33,294 nt of DNA from contig DKYT01000008.1 in NCBI GenBank assembly GCA_002492465.1, positions 1-33,294 of the forward strand. The letters are read 5' to 3'. Positions within the stretch are counted from its first letter, which is position 1. The number at the start of each line of letters is the position of its first letter. The position numbers were made by a program, and so were the translations under genes. This DNA comes from Lachnospiraceae bacterium UBA7093 (GTDB lineage: Bacteria > Bacillota > Clostridia > Lachnospirales > Lachnospiraceae). A model generated the notes under the pieces. The model saw only the letters and a program-made list of their open reading frames with translations, ran no database searches and was not told the origin of the DNA. This document shows, piece after piece, positions 1 through 8,768 of the stretch.

Positions 1-7
1 TCTATAA

Positions 8-772
8 ATACTTGCTCCGAACGGCGCAGGAAAATCCACTACCATAAGGAGTATGTTGGGAATGTTGCGTTTTCAGGAAGGAGAGATCCGGCTCCTTGGA
101 ATGGATGCTGTAAAGGAGCAGAAGGAAATTCTGCGGAAGGTGGGGTATATGCCGTCGGAGGCAATGTTTTATCCTTCCATGAAGGTAAAGGACGTGATTG
201 CTTTTGCGGCAAAGGCAAGAAAAATGGACTGTACTAAGGAGGCGGGACGAATATGCAGCCTTTTAGAGGTAGATGGGGAAAAAAGAATCGAACAGCTGTC
301 TTTAGGCAACCGGAAGAAGGTGAGCATTGTATGCGCCATGCAGCATAAACCGGAGCTGCTTATTTTGGACGAGCCCACCTCCGGGCTGGATCCACTGATG
401 CAGGAGGCATTTTTTCAGTTGATTTTAGAGTACAACAGACAGGGAACCACCTGTTTTTTATCCTCCCACGTGCTTTCGGAGGTAAAAAATTACTGCCAAA
501 ATGCAGCGATGATAAAGGAAGGCGTTATTATAAAGCAGGATTCGGTGGAGAACCTTACCAAATCCAATGTCCGGCGGGTAAAGCTGATGGAGGAAGGGGA
601 GAAAAAGGAATTTGTGTATACAGGAAGTATGCAGGAATTAATCCATAAATTAGATAAAAGGAAGGTGGAGGATCTGCTGATTGAGGAACCTTCCCTGGAA
701 GAGTTATTTATCCATTATTATGAGCAGGAAAAAGATGAGGGGGGAGATTGTAATGACATTGTTAATTCATGA
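8..772 (+). CDS. ABC-2 type exporter ATP-binding protein (5' end cut or broken)
   Basis: ATPase subunit that would power export through the membrane protein encoded directly downstream. The frame is open from base 8 and reads a Walker A (APNGAGKST) before the first ATG at 53, so an ATG-53 start would lose the nucleotide-binding loop. A signature motif (LSLGNRKK, a variant of LSGGQ), Walker B (LLILDEP), D-loop (SGLDP) and switch His (LSSH) follow in order. About 40 residues that family members carry before Walker A are absent. An in-frame TAA sits at bases 5-7, so either the gene is broken just before Walker A or the window edge is unreliable. It overlaps the permease gene by 20 bases, implying translational coupling. 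The substrate cannot be read from the sequence. Confidence 0.85.
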   Translation: MLAPNGAGKSTTIRSMLGMLRFQEGEIRLLGMDAVKEQKEILRKVGYMPSEAMFYPSMKVKDVIAFAAKARKMDCTKEAGRICSLLEVDGEKRIEQLSLGNRKKVSIVCAMQHKPELLILDEPTSGLDPLMQEAFFQLILEYNRQGTTCFLSSHVLSEVKNYCQNAAMIKEGVIIKQDSVENLTKSNVRRVKLMEEGEKKEFVYTGSMQELIHKLDKRKVEDLLIEEPSLEELFIHYYEQEKDEGGDCNDIVNS

Positions 773-1556
773 ATGGAAATTAAATTTGAAATCGCTTTTG
801 ATTTGGAGCATATGTGTGGGCTTTAGCTGTTTTGGATGCATCTGCCTGTTTGGAGGACTGGAGGAAACCATGGAGCAGATGGCGGGCGCCTATGCGGATT
901 TAGGCACTTTTTCAACTGCGCTGGGGCTGGATAAAATCAGCATCGGTACCATGGAGGGATTTTTCGCTACGGAAGTAGCGGTGATTTATGCCATTGGCGG
1001 GGCAATGTTTGCCGCTATGACGGGCGCCTGCATAATTTCTAAGGAGGAGGAAGGGCATACTTCAGAGTTTTTAAATACGCTGCCCCTGGGAAGAGGTTAT
1101 ATTGTAAAGGGAAAATATATTTCTATGCTGCTGTTGATTCTGACGTTTAATGTGATTTGTATTTTCTGGGAAATGGTCGGGTTTCTTGTAGCGGGGGGCT
1201 TATTTCCTGTAGAAAAATTTTTTCTGAAAGAACTGGCTCTTTTCCATGGAGCGCAGCTGCTGATGCATGTGGAGATGGGAAGCGTCTGCTTTTTAATCTC
1301 CGCTGTCTGTAGGCGAAAACAGACGGGTGCGGCGCTGGGTCTGGCGGTACTTTTGTATGTTGCCGACTTGATGTGCAGAGTAGTGCCGGATATAGAGGGA
1401 TTGAAGTATGTTACGCCCTATTATTTTTCCAATGCCACGGATATTTTCGTCAGCGGAAAGGTTGATGGGGAACCGGTGGGAATTGGCGTGTTGGCAGCGG
1501 TTCTTGCCGTAAGCGGTGCGGTGTGGGTTTACAGAAAAAGGGATTTGTCGGCATAA
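753..1556 (+). CDS. ABC-2 type transporter permease
   Basis: Integral membrane partner of the preceding ATPase; 267 residues with about six hydrophobic segments (first LIWSICVGFSCFGCICLF, last near the C-terminus, VGIGVLAAVLAVSGAVWVY). The loop with KEEEGHTSEFLNTLPLGR before a transmembrane helix is typical of ABC-2 permeases, where it forms the coupling helix contacting the ATPase. The ATG at 753 is chosen because GGGGAG lies about 7 bases upstream; an in-frame ATG at 681 would lie deep inside the ATPase gene. No further gene follows in this unit and a new promoter starts at 1611, so the pair forms the end of the transcript. Substrate unknown (drug, lantibiotic or lipid are all possible). 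Confidence 0.85.
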   Translation: MTLLIHEWKLNLKSLLIWSICVGFSCFGCICLFGGLEETMEQMAGAYADLGTFSTALGLDKISIGTMEGFFATEVAVIYAIGGAMFAAMTGACIISKEEEGHTSEFLNTLPLGRGYIVKGKYISMLLLILTFNVICIFWEMVGFLVAGGLFPVEKFFLKELALFHGAQLLMHVEMGSVCFLISAVCRRKQTGAALGLAVLLYVADLMCRVVPDIEGLKYVTPYYFSNATDIFVSGKVDGEPVGIGVLAAVLAVSGAVWVYRKRDLSA

Positions 1557-1610
1557 GGCTTGCGACGCAATCGAATGTTATAAATTAAGCAGATTATTCG
1601 GAGAGAGATA

Positions 1611-1639
1611 TTGACAAGAGGATTTACCTTTTCTATAAT
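1611..1639 (+). promoter_or_regulatory. Consensus sigma-A promoter of the chemoreceptor-like gene
   Basis: TTGACA at 1611-1616 and TATAAT at 1634-1639 with a 17-base spacer, a perfect match to the housekeeping consensus. Transcription should start near 1646, leaving a leader of about 70 bases before the ATG at 1714. Confidence 0.85.
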
Positions 1640-1713
1640 TTAGAGAGAGGAAATGTTTATGGATTAACACAGACACTTTCGATAAATGAATGAGATGGAA
1701 AAGAGGTAAATGG

Positions 1714-3126
1714 ATGAGTATTTTAATGAAACCTAAAAAGAAAGATTTGTGGCAGTCAATGTCAGAACTGGAGGACGGTGATTACGGTAAAAAGTCTCCG
1801 GAAATGGAGCAGATGTATAAGCGCCTGATCGGAGGACGGTCTCAATTTCAGGAAGTGTTGGCGATGGTCTTGGATTCTCTTATGAGGATCAGTTTTTTGG
1901 ATCTGTCTTTAAGCCATTACTCCGAAATTTTACAAAATATATCGGACAGCGCGTCGAAAGCAACAGAGTTGATTCACGAGGCGACTGGGGAAGCCGCGTC
2001 CGTGTCAGAGGCAGTGTCTCTCCAGCATGAGGAATTGACGAATACCATTATCAATATTTCGGAGGAGTCAAACGGCGTTTACCAGAAAATCGAGGAAGGA
2101 CAAAAGGAACTGACAGAAACCAAAGCAGTGTCTGATCAGGCGATCAGCGATTCAAAGGAAATGCAGCAGGATATGAATCAGCTGTCGGAGATTATCAGCC
2201 AGATGAATCAGGTAATCGACGGCATTAATTCTATTTCATCCCAAACGAATTTACTTGCTTTAAACGCATCTATAGAAGCGGCAAGGGCGGGAGAAGCAGG
2301 AAAAGGCTTTGCGGTGGTAGCGGATGAAATACGGAAGCTTGCAGACGAGACTCAGAATTTAACGGCAAGCATGGGACATTTTGTAGCAGATATTCAAGAT
2401 GCGTCTGCAAAAAGTGTAAGGAGCGCGGACAACACTATTCATTCCCTGGAAACAGTTACCGGAAAGGTCAGCCATGTCTGGAATTTGAATGAAGACAGTG
2501 GGAAGCATTTGGAAAAGATAACGAATAATATTTCATCTCTTGCAGGGCTCAGCCAGGAGATCAGCAGTTCTATTATGGAATTGGAATCGCGTACGGCGGA
2601 TATTGAAAGCCAGTGCGGTATACTGCATGGCGATGTGGACGAATTAAGAACCCATGGACAGGGGATCAATCAAATCACCGCACCTTTAGTATCGATTGAA
2701 ACGACATTAGATGAATCTGCAAAGCTGATGGGAAAGATGTCGGAGGATGCCTTTTATAAATTAGAGGATCAGAATTTTGCGTCATATATTGAAAAAGCAA
2801 TCAACGCCCATAAGGGATGGCTTGAAAATCTGGAAAAGATCGTGAAAGAGAAGACAATCCTTCCCTTACAGATCAATGAGCATAAATGCGGGTTTGGTCA
2901 CTTTTATTATGCGGTAAATCCTACAAATGCAGATGTTATAAAAACCTGGAAGGAACTGGGGGATAAGCATAAAAAATTCCATTCTTATGGAAAGCAGATA
3001 ATCGACGTGTTGCTTGAGGGAAACAGCACGCAGGCGGAAAGAATTTATGAGGAGGCAAAGCAGTATTCGGAAGAACTGATGCAGGATCTGGAGAATATTC
3101 GAAAGGTCTGCAGCCTGGGAAAATAA
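1714..3126 (+). CDS. Soluble methyl-accepting chemotaxis-like protein with C-terminal CZB zinc domain
   Basis: A 470-residue cytoplasmic chemoreceptor-like protein. No transmembrane segment or signal peptide is visible. Residues about 70-350 are long helices, including the conserved signalling hairpin (about 170-210) with SQTNLLALNASIEAARAGE and KGFAVVADEIRKLA, which contacts CheA/CheW in the family. The C-terminal ~108 residues match the chemoreceptor zinc-binding (CZB) domain: a His at 366, KCGFGHFYY with Cys392, and HKKFH with His419/His423 would ligate zinc. CZB domains are known to sense zinc and oxidants such as hypochlorous acid, so a role as a cytosolic redox or metal sensor is inferred. 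Start 1714 has GAGGT 6 bases upstream; an in-frame ATG at 1690 has no good site. No che genes are near. Confidence 0.9.
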   Translation: MSILMKPKKKDLWQSMSELEDGDYGKKSPEMEQMYKRLIGGRSQFQEVLAMVLDSLMRISFLDLSLSHYSEILQNISDSASKATELIHEATGEAASVSEAVSLQHEELTNTIINISEESNGVYQKIEEGQKELTETKAVSDQAISDSKEMQQDMNQLSEIISQMNQVIDGINSISSQTNLLALNASIEAARAGEAGKGFAVVADEIRKLADETQNLTASMGHFVADIQDASAKSVRSADNTIHSLETVTGKVSHVWNLNEDSGKHLEKITNNISSLAGLSQEISSSIMELESRTADIESQCGILHGDVDELRTHGQGINQITAPLVSIETTLDESAKLMGKMSEDAFYKLEDQNFASYIEKAINAHKGWLENLEKIVKEKTILPLQINEHKCGFGHFYYAVNPTNADVIKTWKELGDKHKKFHSYGKQIIDVLLEGNSTQAERIYEEAKQYSEELMQDLENIRKVCSLGK

Positions 3127-3154
3127 GACTGTAAATGGAAATATTTTTCCAACA

Positions 3155-4450
3155 TCAGATGCAGAATGCAGCGTAAAGAGGAACCGTTTTTTTCCCATCC
3201 TCAAAGCCAAAGTTTTTTGCAGAGAGCTTGATCGCATAGTCGGGGTTATAGGTTTCCGTATATACTTTCAAGCTCTTTGCCTTGGTATTATCGGCGGATT
3301 TAACCTCAATGGGGATAAGCCTGCCGTTACGCTGGATGACAAAATCGATCTCGGCGCCCCGCGGGGATTCCCAATAGCAGGTGGTATACCCATTAATGGT
3401 AAGCTGTACATTGACATAGTTTTCCGTCATACCGCCTTTAAAGTCGTTGATTTCTTCCACCATATAGAGAATATCGTTTGCGGCTAAATTCTTTTTGGCG
3501 CAAAGTAAGCCTAAATCTGACACATAAATCTTAAATGCATCAATATCGCGGTAATTTTCAAGAGGCTTTTTGATTTGTTCTGCTCTGTAAACCTGTGAGA
3601 CAATGCCTGAAAGGCGGAGCCATTCAATGGCATTTTCAAACTCAGAAGCCCGACCGCCCTTTTTAATCAGCTTATACTGAAAACGAGTATTTTTTTGGGA
3701 AAGTTGGACGGTAATGTTATCATAAGCGAGCCTGGTTTTCTTGATCTCATTCAGGTTGTTGTATTTGCTCATGTCATTAAGATAGCTTGCAAGAATCGTG
3801 TCCTGGGTATGGCGAACAAGCGTATAATTCTTTGTTTCAGCAAACTGCATTACGCACTCCGGCATGCCGCCCACAATAAGATATTGACGGTAGAGCAGCA
3901 TGGCAGCATCATGGAGAGCAGGGGGCAGCGGCGTATCAGATGCAAAGCATTTTCTGATCTTTTCCACAAGAACGTTTTCACCCATAGCAAGCATGAATTC
4001 TTCAAGATTCATCGGGTACAGTGTTTTCATATCGGCTTTTCCAACAGGGAAAGAGAATCTTGCCCTGTTGACTGCCACGCCAAGCAGGCTGCCGGCAACA
4101 ATGAGGTGATAGCCTGGAGCATCCTCACAAAAGTACTTCAGTGAAGTCAGGGCACGTTCGCAAAGCTGCACCTCGTCAAAAACAATCAGTGTTTTCTCGC
4201 TTACAATGGTTTGACCTGCAATATGGGATAAAATCGGTATCAGATAATCAGGGCTGATGTTTCCTTCAAAGGTTTCGTTCAGCTTGGGATTGGTTTCAAA
4301 ATTGAAATATGCTACATTTTCATAGTGAGTACGCCCAAACTCCAGGATGGAGTAGGTTTTTCCCACCTGCCTTGCGCCTTGTAATATAAGGGGTTTACGG
4401 TATTCACTTTTTTTCCATGTTTCTAAGAAATCTATAATATTTCGATACAT
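3155..4450 (-). CDS. AAA family ATPase with C-terminal DUF4143 / PD-(D/E)XK-like domain
   Basis: A 431-residue protein of the widespread archaeal/bacterial ATPase-DUF4143 family. Walker A is GARQVGKT at 25-32 and Walker B is LIVFDE at 88-93. The C-terminal part has the nuclease-type pattern GAEIDFV then IPIEVKS (Asp369, Glu382-x-Lys384). Family members often occur as lone accessory genes and their role is unsettled; some are linked to toxin or defence functions, and I assign none. The start at 4450 has GGAGGTT 6 bases away; an extended frame to 4543 would begin inside the promoter. The gene is on the opposite strand to its neighbours, with its own promoter, which fits a horizontally acquired single-gene cargo. 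Confidence 0.88.
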   Translation of the reverse strand: MYRNIIDFLETWKKSEYRKPLILQGARQVGKTYSILEFGRTHYENVAYFNFETNPKLNETFEGNISPDYLIPILSHIAGQTIVSEKTLIVFDEVQLCERALTSLKYFCEDAPGYHLIVAGSLLGVAVNRARFSFPVGKADMKTLYPMNLEEFMLAMGENVLVEKIRKCFASDTPLPPALHDAAMLLYRQYLIVGGMPECVMQFAETKNYTLVRHTQDTILASYLNDMSKYNNLNEIKKTRLAYDNITVQLSQKNTRFQYKLIKKGGRASEFENAIEWLRLSGIVSQVYRAEQIKKPLENYRDIDAFKIYVSDLGLLCAKKNLAANDILYMVEEINDFKGGMTENYVNVQLTINGYTTCYWESPRGAEIDFVIQRNGRLIPIEVKSADNTKAKSLKVYTETYNPDYAIKLSAKNFGFEDGKKTVPLYAAFCI

Positions 4451-4480
4451 AAGCGCAACCTCCATAAAGATTCTAACCAT

Positions 4481-4509
4481 AGTATAATAAATAATCATGC
4501 AAAAATCAA
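4481..4509 (-). promoter_or_regulatory. Promoter of the AAA/DUF4143 gene
   Basis: On the reverse strand, TTGATT (4509-4504) and TATACT (4486-4481) are separated by 17 bases. Transcription would begin around 4474, leaving a leader of about 24 bases that holds the GGAGG site. Confidence 0.6.
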
Positions 4510-4630
4510 CGAATAATTTTAATATATTCACACAAAAATACATGAATGTTTTTTGGAGTATATCTTAAAATGACATGAAAAATATGCGCTTGTTGTATTT
4601 TTGTGTATAACTAAAAAAGGAGAGCTTGGA

Positions 4631-5143
4631 ATGAAAGACGTTTTCTTATTATATGATACTTGCTGTTTATATGAAATTGTTATCTTGAATTATTTTATGA
4701 GTGTGACGGGATGCGATGTGATTTTTTGCTCTCTGGATGGGAAACCAGTGAAGGCGGCGGAGGGTTATCAGATCAGTGTAGAAGCCGCTTTAAAGGAGGT
4801 TCGGGAGGAACAGATCAGAAGTTTTATCATACCCGGCGGCGACATTTCCCTGATCGATCAGGAGGAAACCAGAAGATGTCTGTGCGATTTGAAGAGCAGG
4901 GATGTTTTGATTGGGGGTATCTGCGCGGGAGTGGATATGCTGGAGCGCGCGGGGCTTCTAAAGGGGATCAAAACCATATACTCAGAGGATACGGAGCTTG
5001 CAAATGATCACAGAATGATTACGGCGAGGGCAAATGGGTATGTGGATTTTGCAATTGAAGTGGCAAGGGAGCTGGGATTGTTTACAGATGAAGCGGATTT
5101 GCAGGAGACCGTTGATTTCTGGCGGGATCACAAGAGAGCTTAA
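4631..5143 (+). CDS. DJ-1/PfpI family (class I glutamine amidotransferase-like) protein
   Basis: A 170-residue single-domain protein of the DJ-1/PfpI superfamily. The nucleophile elbow is GGICAGVDML with Cys98; Glu15, in the early YEIVIL strand, is placed like the conserved Glu that hydrogen-bonds this Cys in DJ-1. The strand ending FIIPGGD (residues 65-71) is also characteristic. Family functions include deglycase, chaperone, protease and transcriptional roles, so the exact activity cannot be told. The start at 4631 follows AAGGAGAG by about 7 bases; the in-frame TTG at 4601 has no such site. The gene is divergent from the AAA ATPase and ends before a clear terminator, so it is probably monocistronic. 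Confidence 0.85.
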   Translation: MKDVFLLYDTCCLYEIVILNYFMSVTGCDVIFCSLDGKPVKAAEGYQISVEAALKEVREEQIRSFIIPGGDISLIDQEETRRCLCDLKSRDVLIGGICAGVDMLERAGLLKGIKTIYSEDTELANDHRMITARANGYVDFAIEVARELGLFTDEADLQETVDFWRDHKRA

Positions 5144-5211
5144 TATATAAAAGAAATATTTTATTGATAGATAAAATAATGAAATGTCATACAATATTGC
5201 TTTGCTGGTAT

Positions 5212-5244
5212 AGCCGGTCCGTAAATTTTGCGGGCTGGTTTTTT
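5212..5244 (+). terminator. Intrinsic terminator after the DJ-1/PfpI gene
   Basis: A 10-base-pair stem (AGCCGGTCCG at 5212-5221 with CGGGCTGGTT at 5231-5240, including three G-U pairs) with a 9-base loop, running into a T tract. Confidence 0.7.
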
Positions 5245-5270
5245 GATGTTTTTATATTGTAGGGTATAAA
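5243..5270 (+). promoter_or_regulatory. Probable promoter of the 2-oxoacid oxidoreductase operon
   Basis: TTGATG at 5243-5248 and TATAAA at 5265-5270 with a 16-base spacer, immediately after the terminator's T tract. The leader to the start codon would be about 105 bases. Only a moderate consensus match. Confidence 0.4.
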
Positions 5271-5381
5271 GTGTCAGAGAGACAGCAGAAAAAGAAGATG
5301 TCCGCATATTTTTTTCAAAATAAAACATACTGTCTACAAGTGGAAAACCAAATTTATTTAGAAAACACATGGAGGAGCAGT

Positions 5382-6491
5382 ATGGGAAAAATCGAACTGC
5401 CGGAAACAAAAAGCGGATATTACGAGATCAGATTGGAAAGCATTGGCGGTTTGGGCGCTAATTTATGCGGGAAGATGCTGGGGGAGCTGGGAATCAGGTA
5501 TTTGGGGTTAAACAGCACCAGTTTTTCCAGCTATGGATCGGAAAAAACGGGAACACCTGTGAAAGGATTCATACGATACTGCCGGCAGGATAAGGAGATT
5601 CGGATTCATTCCCCGATTTTATCTCCTGATTTGCTGGTCTTTTTTCACCAGGCGCTTTTAAAAGATGAGGGCGCTTGCGGAGGCGTTCATGAGAATACAA
5701 ACCTGATTATCAGCCTGGATGGCGGTCAGAAAATGCCGGAAGGAAAAATTCCAGCCGGGATAAAAAGCTGCTATGTGATAAATGGACAGCAAATCGCCAT
5801 GGAAACCCATTCCAGGATCAATATGGTGATGCTGGGAGCCATCGCCAAGGTGACAGGGTTTATTGACCTTGAGGATGTAAACAGAATTTGTGCGGATACC
5901 ATTGGGAAAAAGTATCCGGACGCATTGAAGGGAAATCTGGAGGGCATCAGAAGGGGATATGAGGAGGTCAGGCTGTTGGAGCTGCCGGAAGGAAAAGATG
6001 CAATCAGCAGCGATGCTATTGGAGAAGTGCCCCAAAGAGGAAATGCGGACAGAGAGTGGGGCTATGCCACAGCGCCCATAGGAGGAATCAACCCGAAAGC
6101 CGGAAGCACGGTGGCGGCGGATCTGTCTCCCTCAAGGCAGGGCTATATCCCTGTTTTTATCAAGGAAAGATGTATCAACTGCGGTCTTTGCGACTCCACC
6201 TGTCCGGATATGGTGTTTCAATTTCAAAAGGGCATTTATCAGGGAAAAGAGATGATGGTGAACCAGGGTCTGGATTATTATCACTGTAAGGGATGTTTGA
6301 GATGCGTGGAGGTTTGCCCGGTCAACGCATTGGTTCAGGGGCTGGAGGCGGAGCATCCGGATAAGGACTATTTTATGCCTAATCAGGAGCTGCTGCGCTC
6401 GCCCGAAGGGTATATCAAGGCAGGACCTGACGGATATGTCACATCGGAGTCTTATCTTACAGAAAAAAGAATGGAAGGCGGGGAAGTATAA
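5382..6491 (+). CDS. 2-oxoacid:ferredoxin oxidoreductase gamma subunit fused to a 2x[4Fe-4S] ferredoxin
   Basis: A 369-residue subunit of a CoA-dependent 2-oxoacid oxidoreductase. Residues about 14-185 are the gamma domain (SIGGLGANLCGKMLGELG and TSFSSYGSEKTGTPVKG are typical). Residues about 255-335 form a bacterial two-cluster ferredoxin (the delta function), with CINCGLCDSTCP and CKGCLRCVEVCP each followed by a conserved Pro. The two are joined by a linker of roughly 65 residues. Electrons from the TPP centre in the next protein would leave through these clusters to free ferredoxin. The start at 5382 has GGAGGAG close upstream. The stop TAA shares a base with the next gene's ATG (TAATG), which suggests 1:1 coupled translation. 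Confidence 0.9.
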   Translation: MGKIELPETKSGYYEIRLESIGGLGANLCGKMLGELGIRYLGLNSTSFSSYGSEKTGTPVKGFIRYCRQDKEIRIHSPILSPDLLVFFHQALLKDEGACGGVHENTNLIISLDGGQKMPEGKIPAGIKSCYVINGQQIAMETHSRINMVMLGAIAKVTGFIDLEDVNRICADTIGKKYPDALKGNLEGIRRGYEEVRLLELPEGKDAISSDAIGEVPQRGNADREWGYATAPIGGINPKAGSTVAADLSPSRQGYIPVFIKERCINCGLCDSTCPDMVFQFQKGIYQGKEMMVNQGLDYYHCKGCLRCVEVCPVNALVQGLEAEHPDKDYFMPNQELLRSPEGYIKAGPDGYVTSESYLTEKRMEGGEV

Positions 6492-8713
6492 TGGAAAAAC
6501 AGATCATTGAATATGCAAGCGGAAATGAGATGGCGGCAATCGCCATCAGACAGATCGGATATGATCTGATGGGATATTACCCTATTACGCCTTCCACCCA
6601 GATTGCTGAAAGCCTGGATACCATGCGGGCAAATGGAAAGACAGACCTGATCATGATTGCTGCGGAGGGGGAACACAGCGCCGCGGGCATCTGTTACGGA
6701 GCTGCAGTGGGAGGCGGCAGGGTAATCAACGCCACCAGCGCCAACGGTCTTTTGTACGCCATAGAGCAGTTCCCGGTGCAGTCAGGAACCCGATATCCCA
6801 TGGTAATGAATGTGGTGTGCAGAACGGTGTCGGGGCCCTTGTCTATCAAGGGAGATCACAGCGATATTATGTTTATGTTAAACGCGGGATGGCCTATACT
6901 CTTTGCCCATTCGGTGCAGGAGGTGTATGACTTTAACCTGATTACATTAAAACTGGCTGAGACGGTACAACTGCCGGTGGTGGTTGCCTACGACGGCTTT
7001 TTTACCAGCCATCAAAAAAGGCGGTGCAAGCGGTTTGAACAGGATGAAATTGTACGGAGGTTCATAGGAGTAAAGGAGGAGGCGTATCCTTTTCTGGATC
7101 TGGAGCATCCTATTACGGTAGGTTCTTATATGAATGAACCGGATCTGATTAACAACCGATACCAGCTGCACCTTGCCATGGAAAAGGCACAGCGGATACT
7201 GCCGGGACTGTTTGAAGAATATGAACAGTTGTCCGGGCGCAGATACCAAAGTGTGGAGGGATATCGCTGCGAGGACGCAGATACGATTCTGATCCTTCTG
7301 GGTTCCTCTTATGACACGGCGTTAGAGGCAATCGATGAGCTGCGGAAAAAAGGGAAAAAGGCGGGAGCGGCAACGATTCACTGCCTGCGCCCATTTCCAG
7401 CCCAGGAAATTGTGTCCCTGTGTAAGAACGCTTCCAATCTTCTGGTGGCGGACCGGCAGGACAGCTATGGCGCAGGAGGAGGGAACTTGTCCCTCGAGGT
7501 GCGCGCCGCCATTCAAAAATTTGGCGGCAGCGCAAAGCTCAAAAGTCTCGTTTACGGCTTAGGCGGCAGGGACTTCTTTGTGGAGGATGCCCTTCGGATG
7601 ATCCAGTGGGCGGAGGATCCGGATATGCCTGATTTTGAATATTATGGCATAGCAAGGGGAGAAGAAAAAGAAAGTGACCCGTTTTTTGCACCTTTAACGG
7701 CGGAAAGGACAAAGCTTGGCGCCACCTGGGTAAAGGAAACGGAGGAGGGCAATCTTCAGGTTACGGGAGGAAGCTTAAACGCCACCGCGGCAATCCCCAA
7801 ACGCCTTGCGCCGGGACATGGCGCCTGCCCGGGCTGTGGTATTCCGGTGAATGTAAATCTTCTGCTTCGTGCCATTGAGGACCCGGTGGTTTTGCTTTTT
7901 CAGACAGGCTGTGGGATGATTGTCACCACCGCTTATCCCCGAACCAGCTTTAAGGTGCCCTTTGTGCACAATCTGTTCCAGAATGGAGCGGCGACCTTGA
8001 GCGGTATTGCTGAAATCTGCTATCGAAAACAGAAAAAAGGCGAGATCCCGCCGGGAGATATTGTGTTTATCATGGTAAGCGGCGACGGAGGCATGGATAT
8101 TGGTATGGGTTCCGCCCTGGGTACCGCGCTGCGGGGGCATCGGCTGCTTTTGTTTGAGTATGACAACGGCGGCTATATGAACACCGGATATCAGCTATCC
8201 TATTCTACTCCCAAAGGCGCGCGGAGCGCTACCTCCCATGTGGGGAAAGAGCAATATGGAAAGACCTTCTTCCACAAGGATATGCCCCAGATTATGGCGG
8301 CGACAGGAATACCCTATGTGGCGACGGCAGTGGAATCTAATCCCATTGATTTTATCAAGAAAGCGGCAAAGGCTGCGTACTATGCCAAGACGACGGGCAC
8401 CGCTTACATGAAGGCATTGTCCGCATGTCCCTTAAACTGGAACGATAAGCCTGCCACAGAGCGCAGAGTCATAGAAGCGGCGGTGAACTGTTGTTATTTT
8501 CCCCTTTATGAGGTGGAAAAAGGAAAGACGATGTTAAACTATGATCCTGAGGCAGCAGGCAAAAAAATTCCGGTTCTGGACTGGCTTTCCATGATGGGAC
8601 GGACAAAACATTTGCAGAAGGAAACCTATGCGGATGTGGTGAAGGAACTGCAGAAGGAAGTGGACAGGAGATTTGAACGACTGAGAGCAAAAGGAGAAAA
8701 TCCCATTTTATAG
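6491..8713 (+). CDS. 2-oxoacid:ferredoxin oxidoreductase, fused alpha-beta subunit
   Basis: A 740-residue catalytic subunit that would decarboxylate a 2-oxoacid, form acyl-CoA and reduce ferredoxin. Residues 1-400 are the alpha part: GYYPITPSTQIAESLD (pyrimidine-binding domain), EGEHSAAG with the conserved Glu, GDHSDIM, and a transketolase C-terminal-like domain around 240-370. Residues about 430-740 are the beta part: PGHGACPGCGIP near 440, GDGGMD near 530 and NGGYMNTGYQ near 558, which together bind Mg-TPP. Alpha and beta are separate genes in many anaerobes; here they are one polypeptide. The GDHSDIM motif is shared with pyruvate- and branched-chain-type enzymes, but the substrate (pyruvate, 2-oxoglutarate, 2-oxoisovalerate or aromatic) cannot be settled by eye. 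Confidence 0.9.
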   Translation: MEKQIIEYASGNEMAAIAIRQIGYDLMGYYPITPSTQIAESLDTMRANGKTDLIMIAAEGEHSAAGICYGAAVGGGRVINATSANGLLYAIEQFPVQSGTRYPMVMNVVCRTVSGPLSIKGDHSDIMFMLNAGWPILFAHSVQEVYDFNLITLKLAETVQLPVVVAYDGFFTSHQKRRCKRFEQDEIVRRFIGVKEEAYPFLDLEHPITVGSYMNEPDLINNRYQLHLAMEKAQRILPGLFEEYEQLSGRRYQSVEGYRCEDADTILILLGSSYDTALEAIDELRKKGKKAGAATIHCLRPFPAQEIVSLCKNASNLLVADRQDSYGAGGGNLSLEVRAAIQKFGGSAKLKSLVYGLGGRDFFVEDALRMIQWAEDPDMPDFEYYGIARGEEKESDPFFAPLTAERTKLGATWVKETEEGNLQVTGGSLNATAAIPKRLAPGHGACPGCGIPVNVNLLLRAIEDPVVLLFQTGCGMIVTTAYPRTSFKVPFVHNLFQNGAATLSGIAEICYRKQKKGEIPPGDIVFIMVSGDGGMDIGMGSALGTALRGHRLLLFEYDNGGYMNTGYQLSYSTPKGARSATSHVGKEQYGKTFFHKDMPQIMAATGIPYVATAVESNPIDFIKKAAKAAYYAKTTGTAYMKALSACPLNWNDKPATERRVIEAAVNCCYFPLYEVEKGKTMLNYDPEAAGKKIPVLDWLSMMGRTKHLQKETYADVVKELQKEVDRRFERLRAKGENPIL

Positions 8714-8768
8714 AATAAAGGGAAGCAAGTAAATAATGTAAAAGCAAAAAGAAAAGAGGAGAAAAAAT

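Noticed and set aside
1655..1669. Tiny leader ORF (ATG TTT ATG GAT TAA) before the chemoreceptor gene
   Set aside because: Four codons; likely chance, with no sign of attenuation structure.
3136..3151. TGGAAA-TATT-TTTCCA hairpin after the chemoreceptor gene
   Set aside because: Only 6 weak pairs and no T tract; not enough to call a terminator.
7149..7535. Reverse-strand frame of 128 codons inside the 2-oxoacid oxidoreductase gene
   Set aside because: A shadow of a clear forward gene, with no family resemblance.
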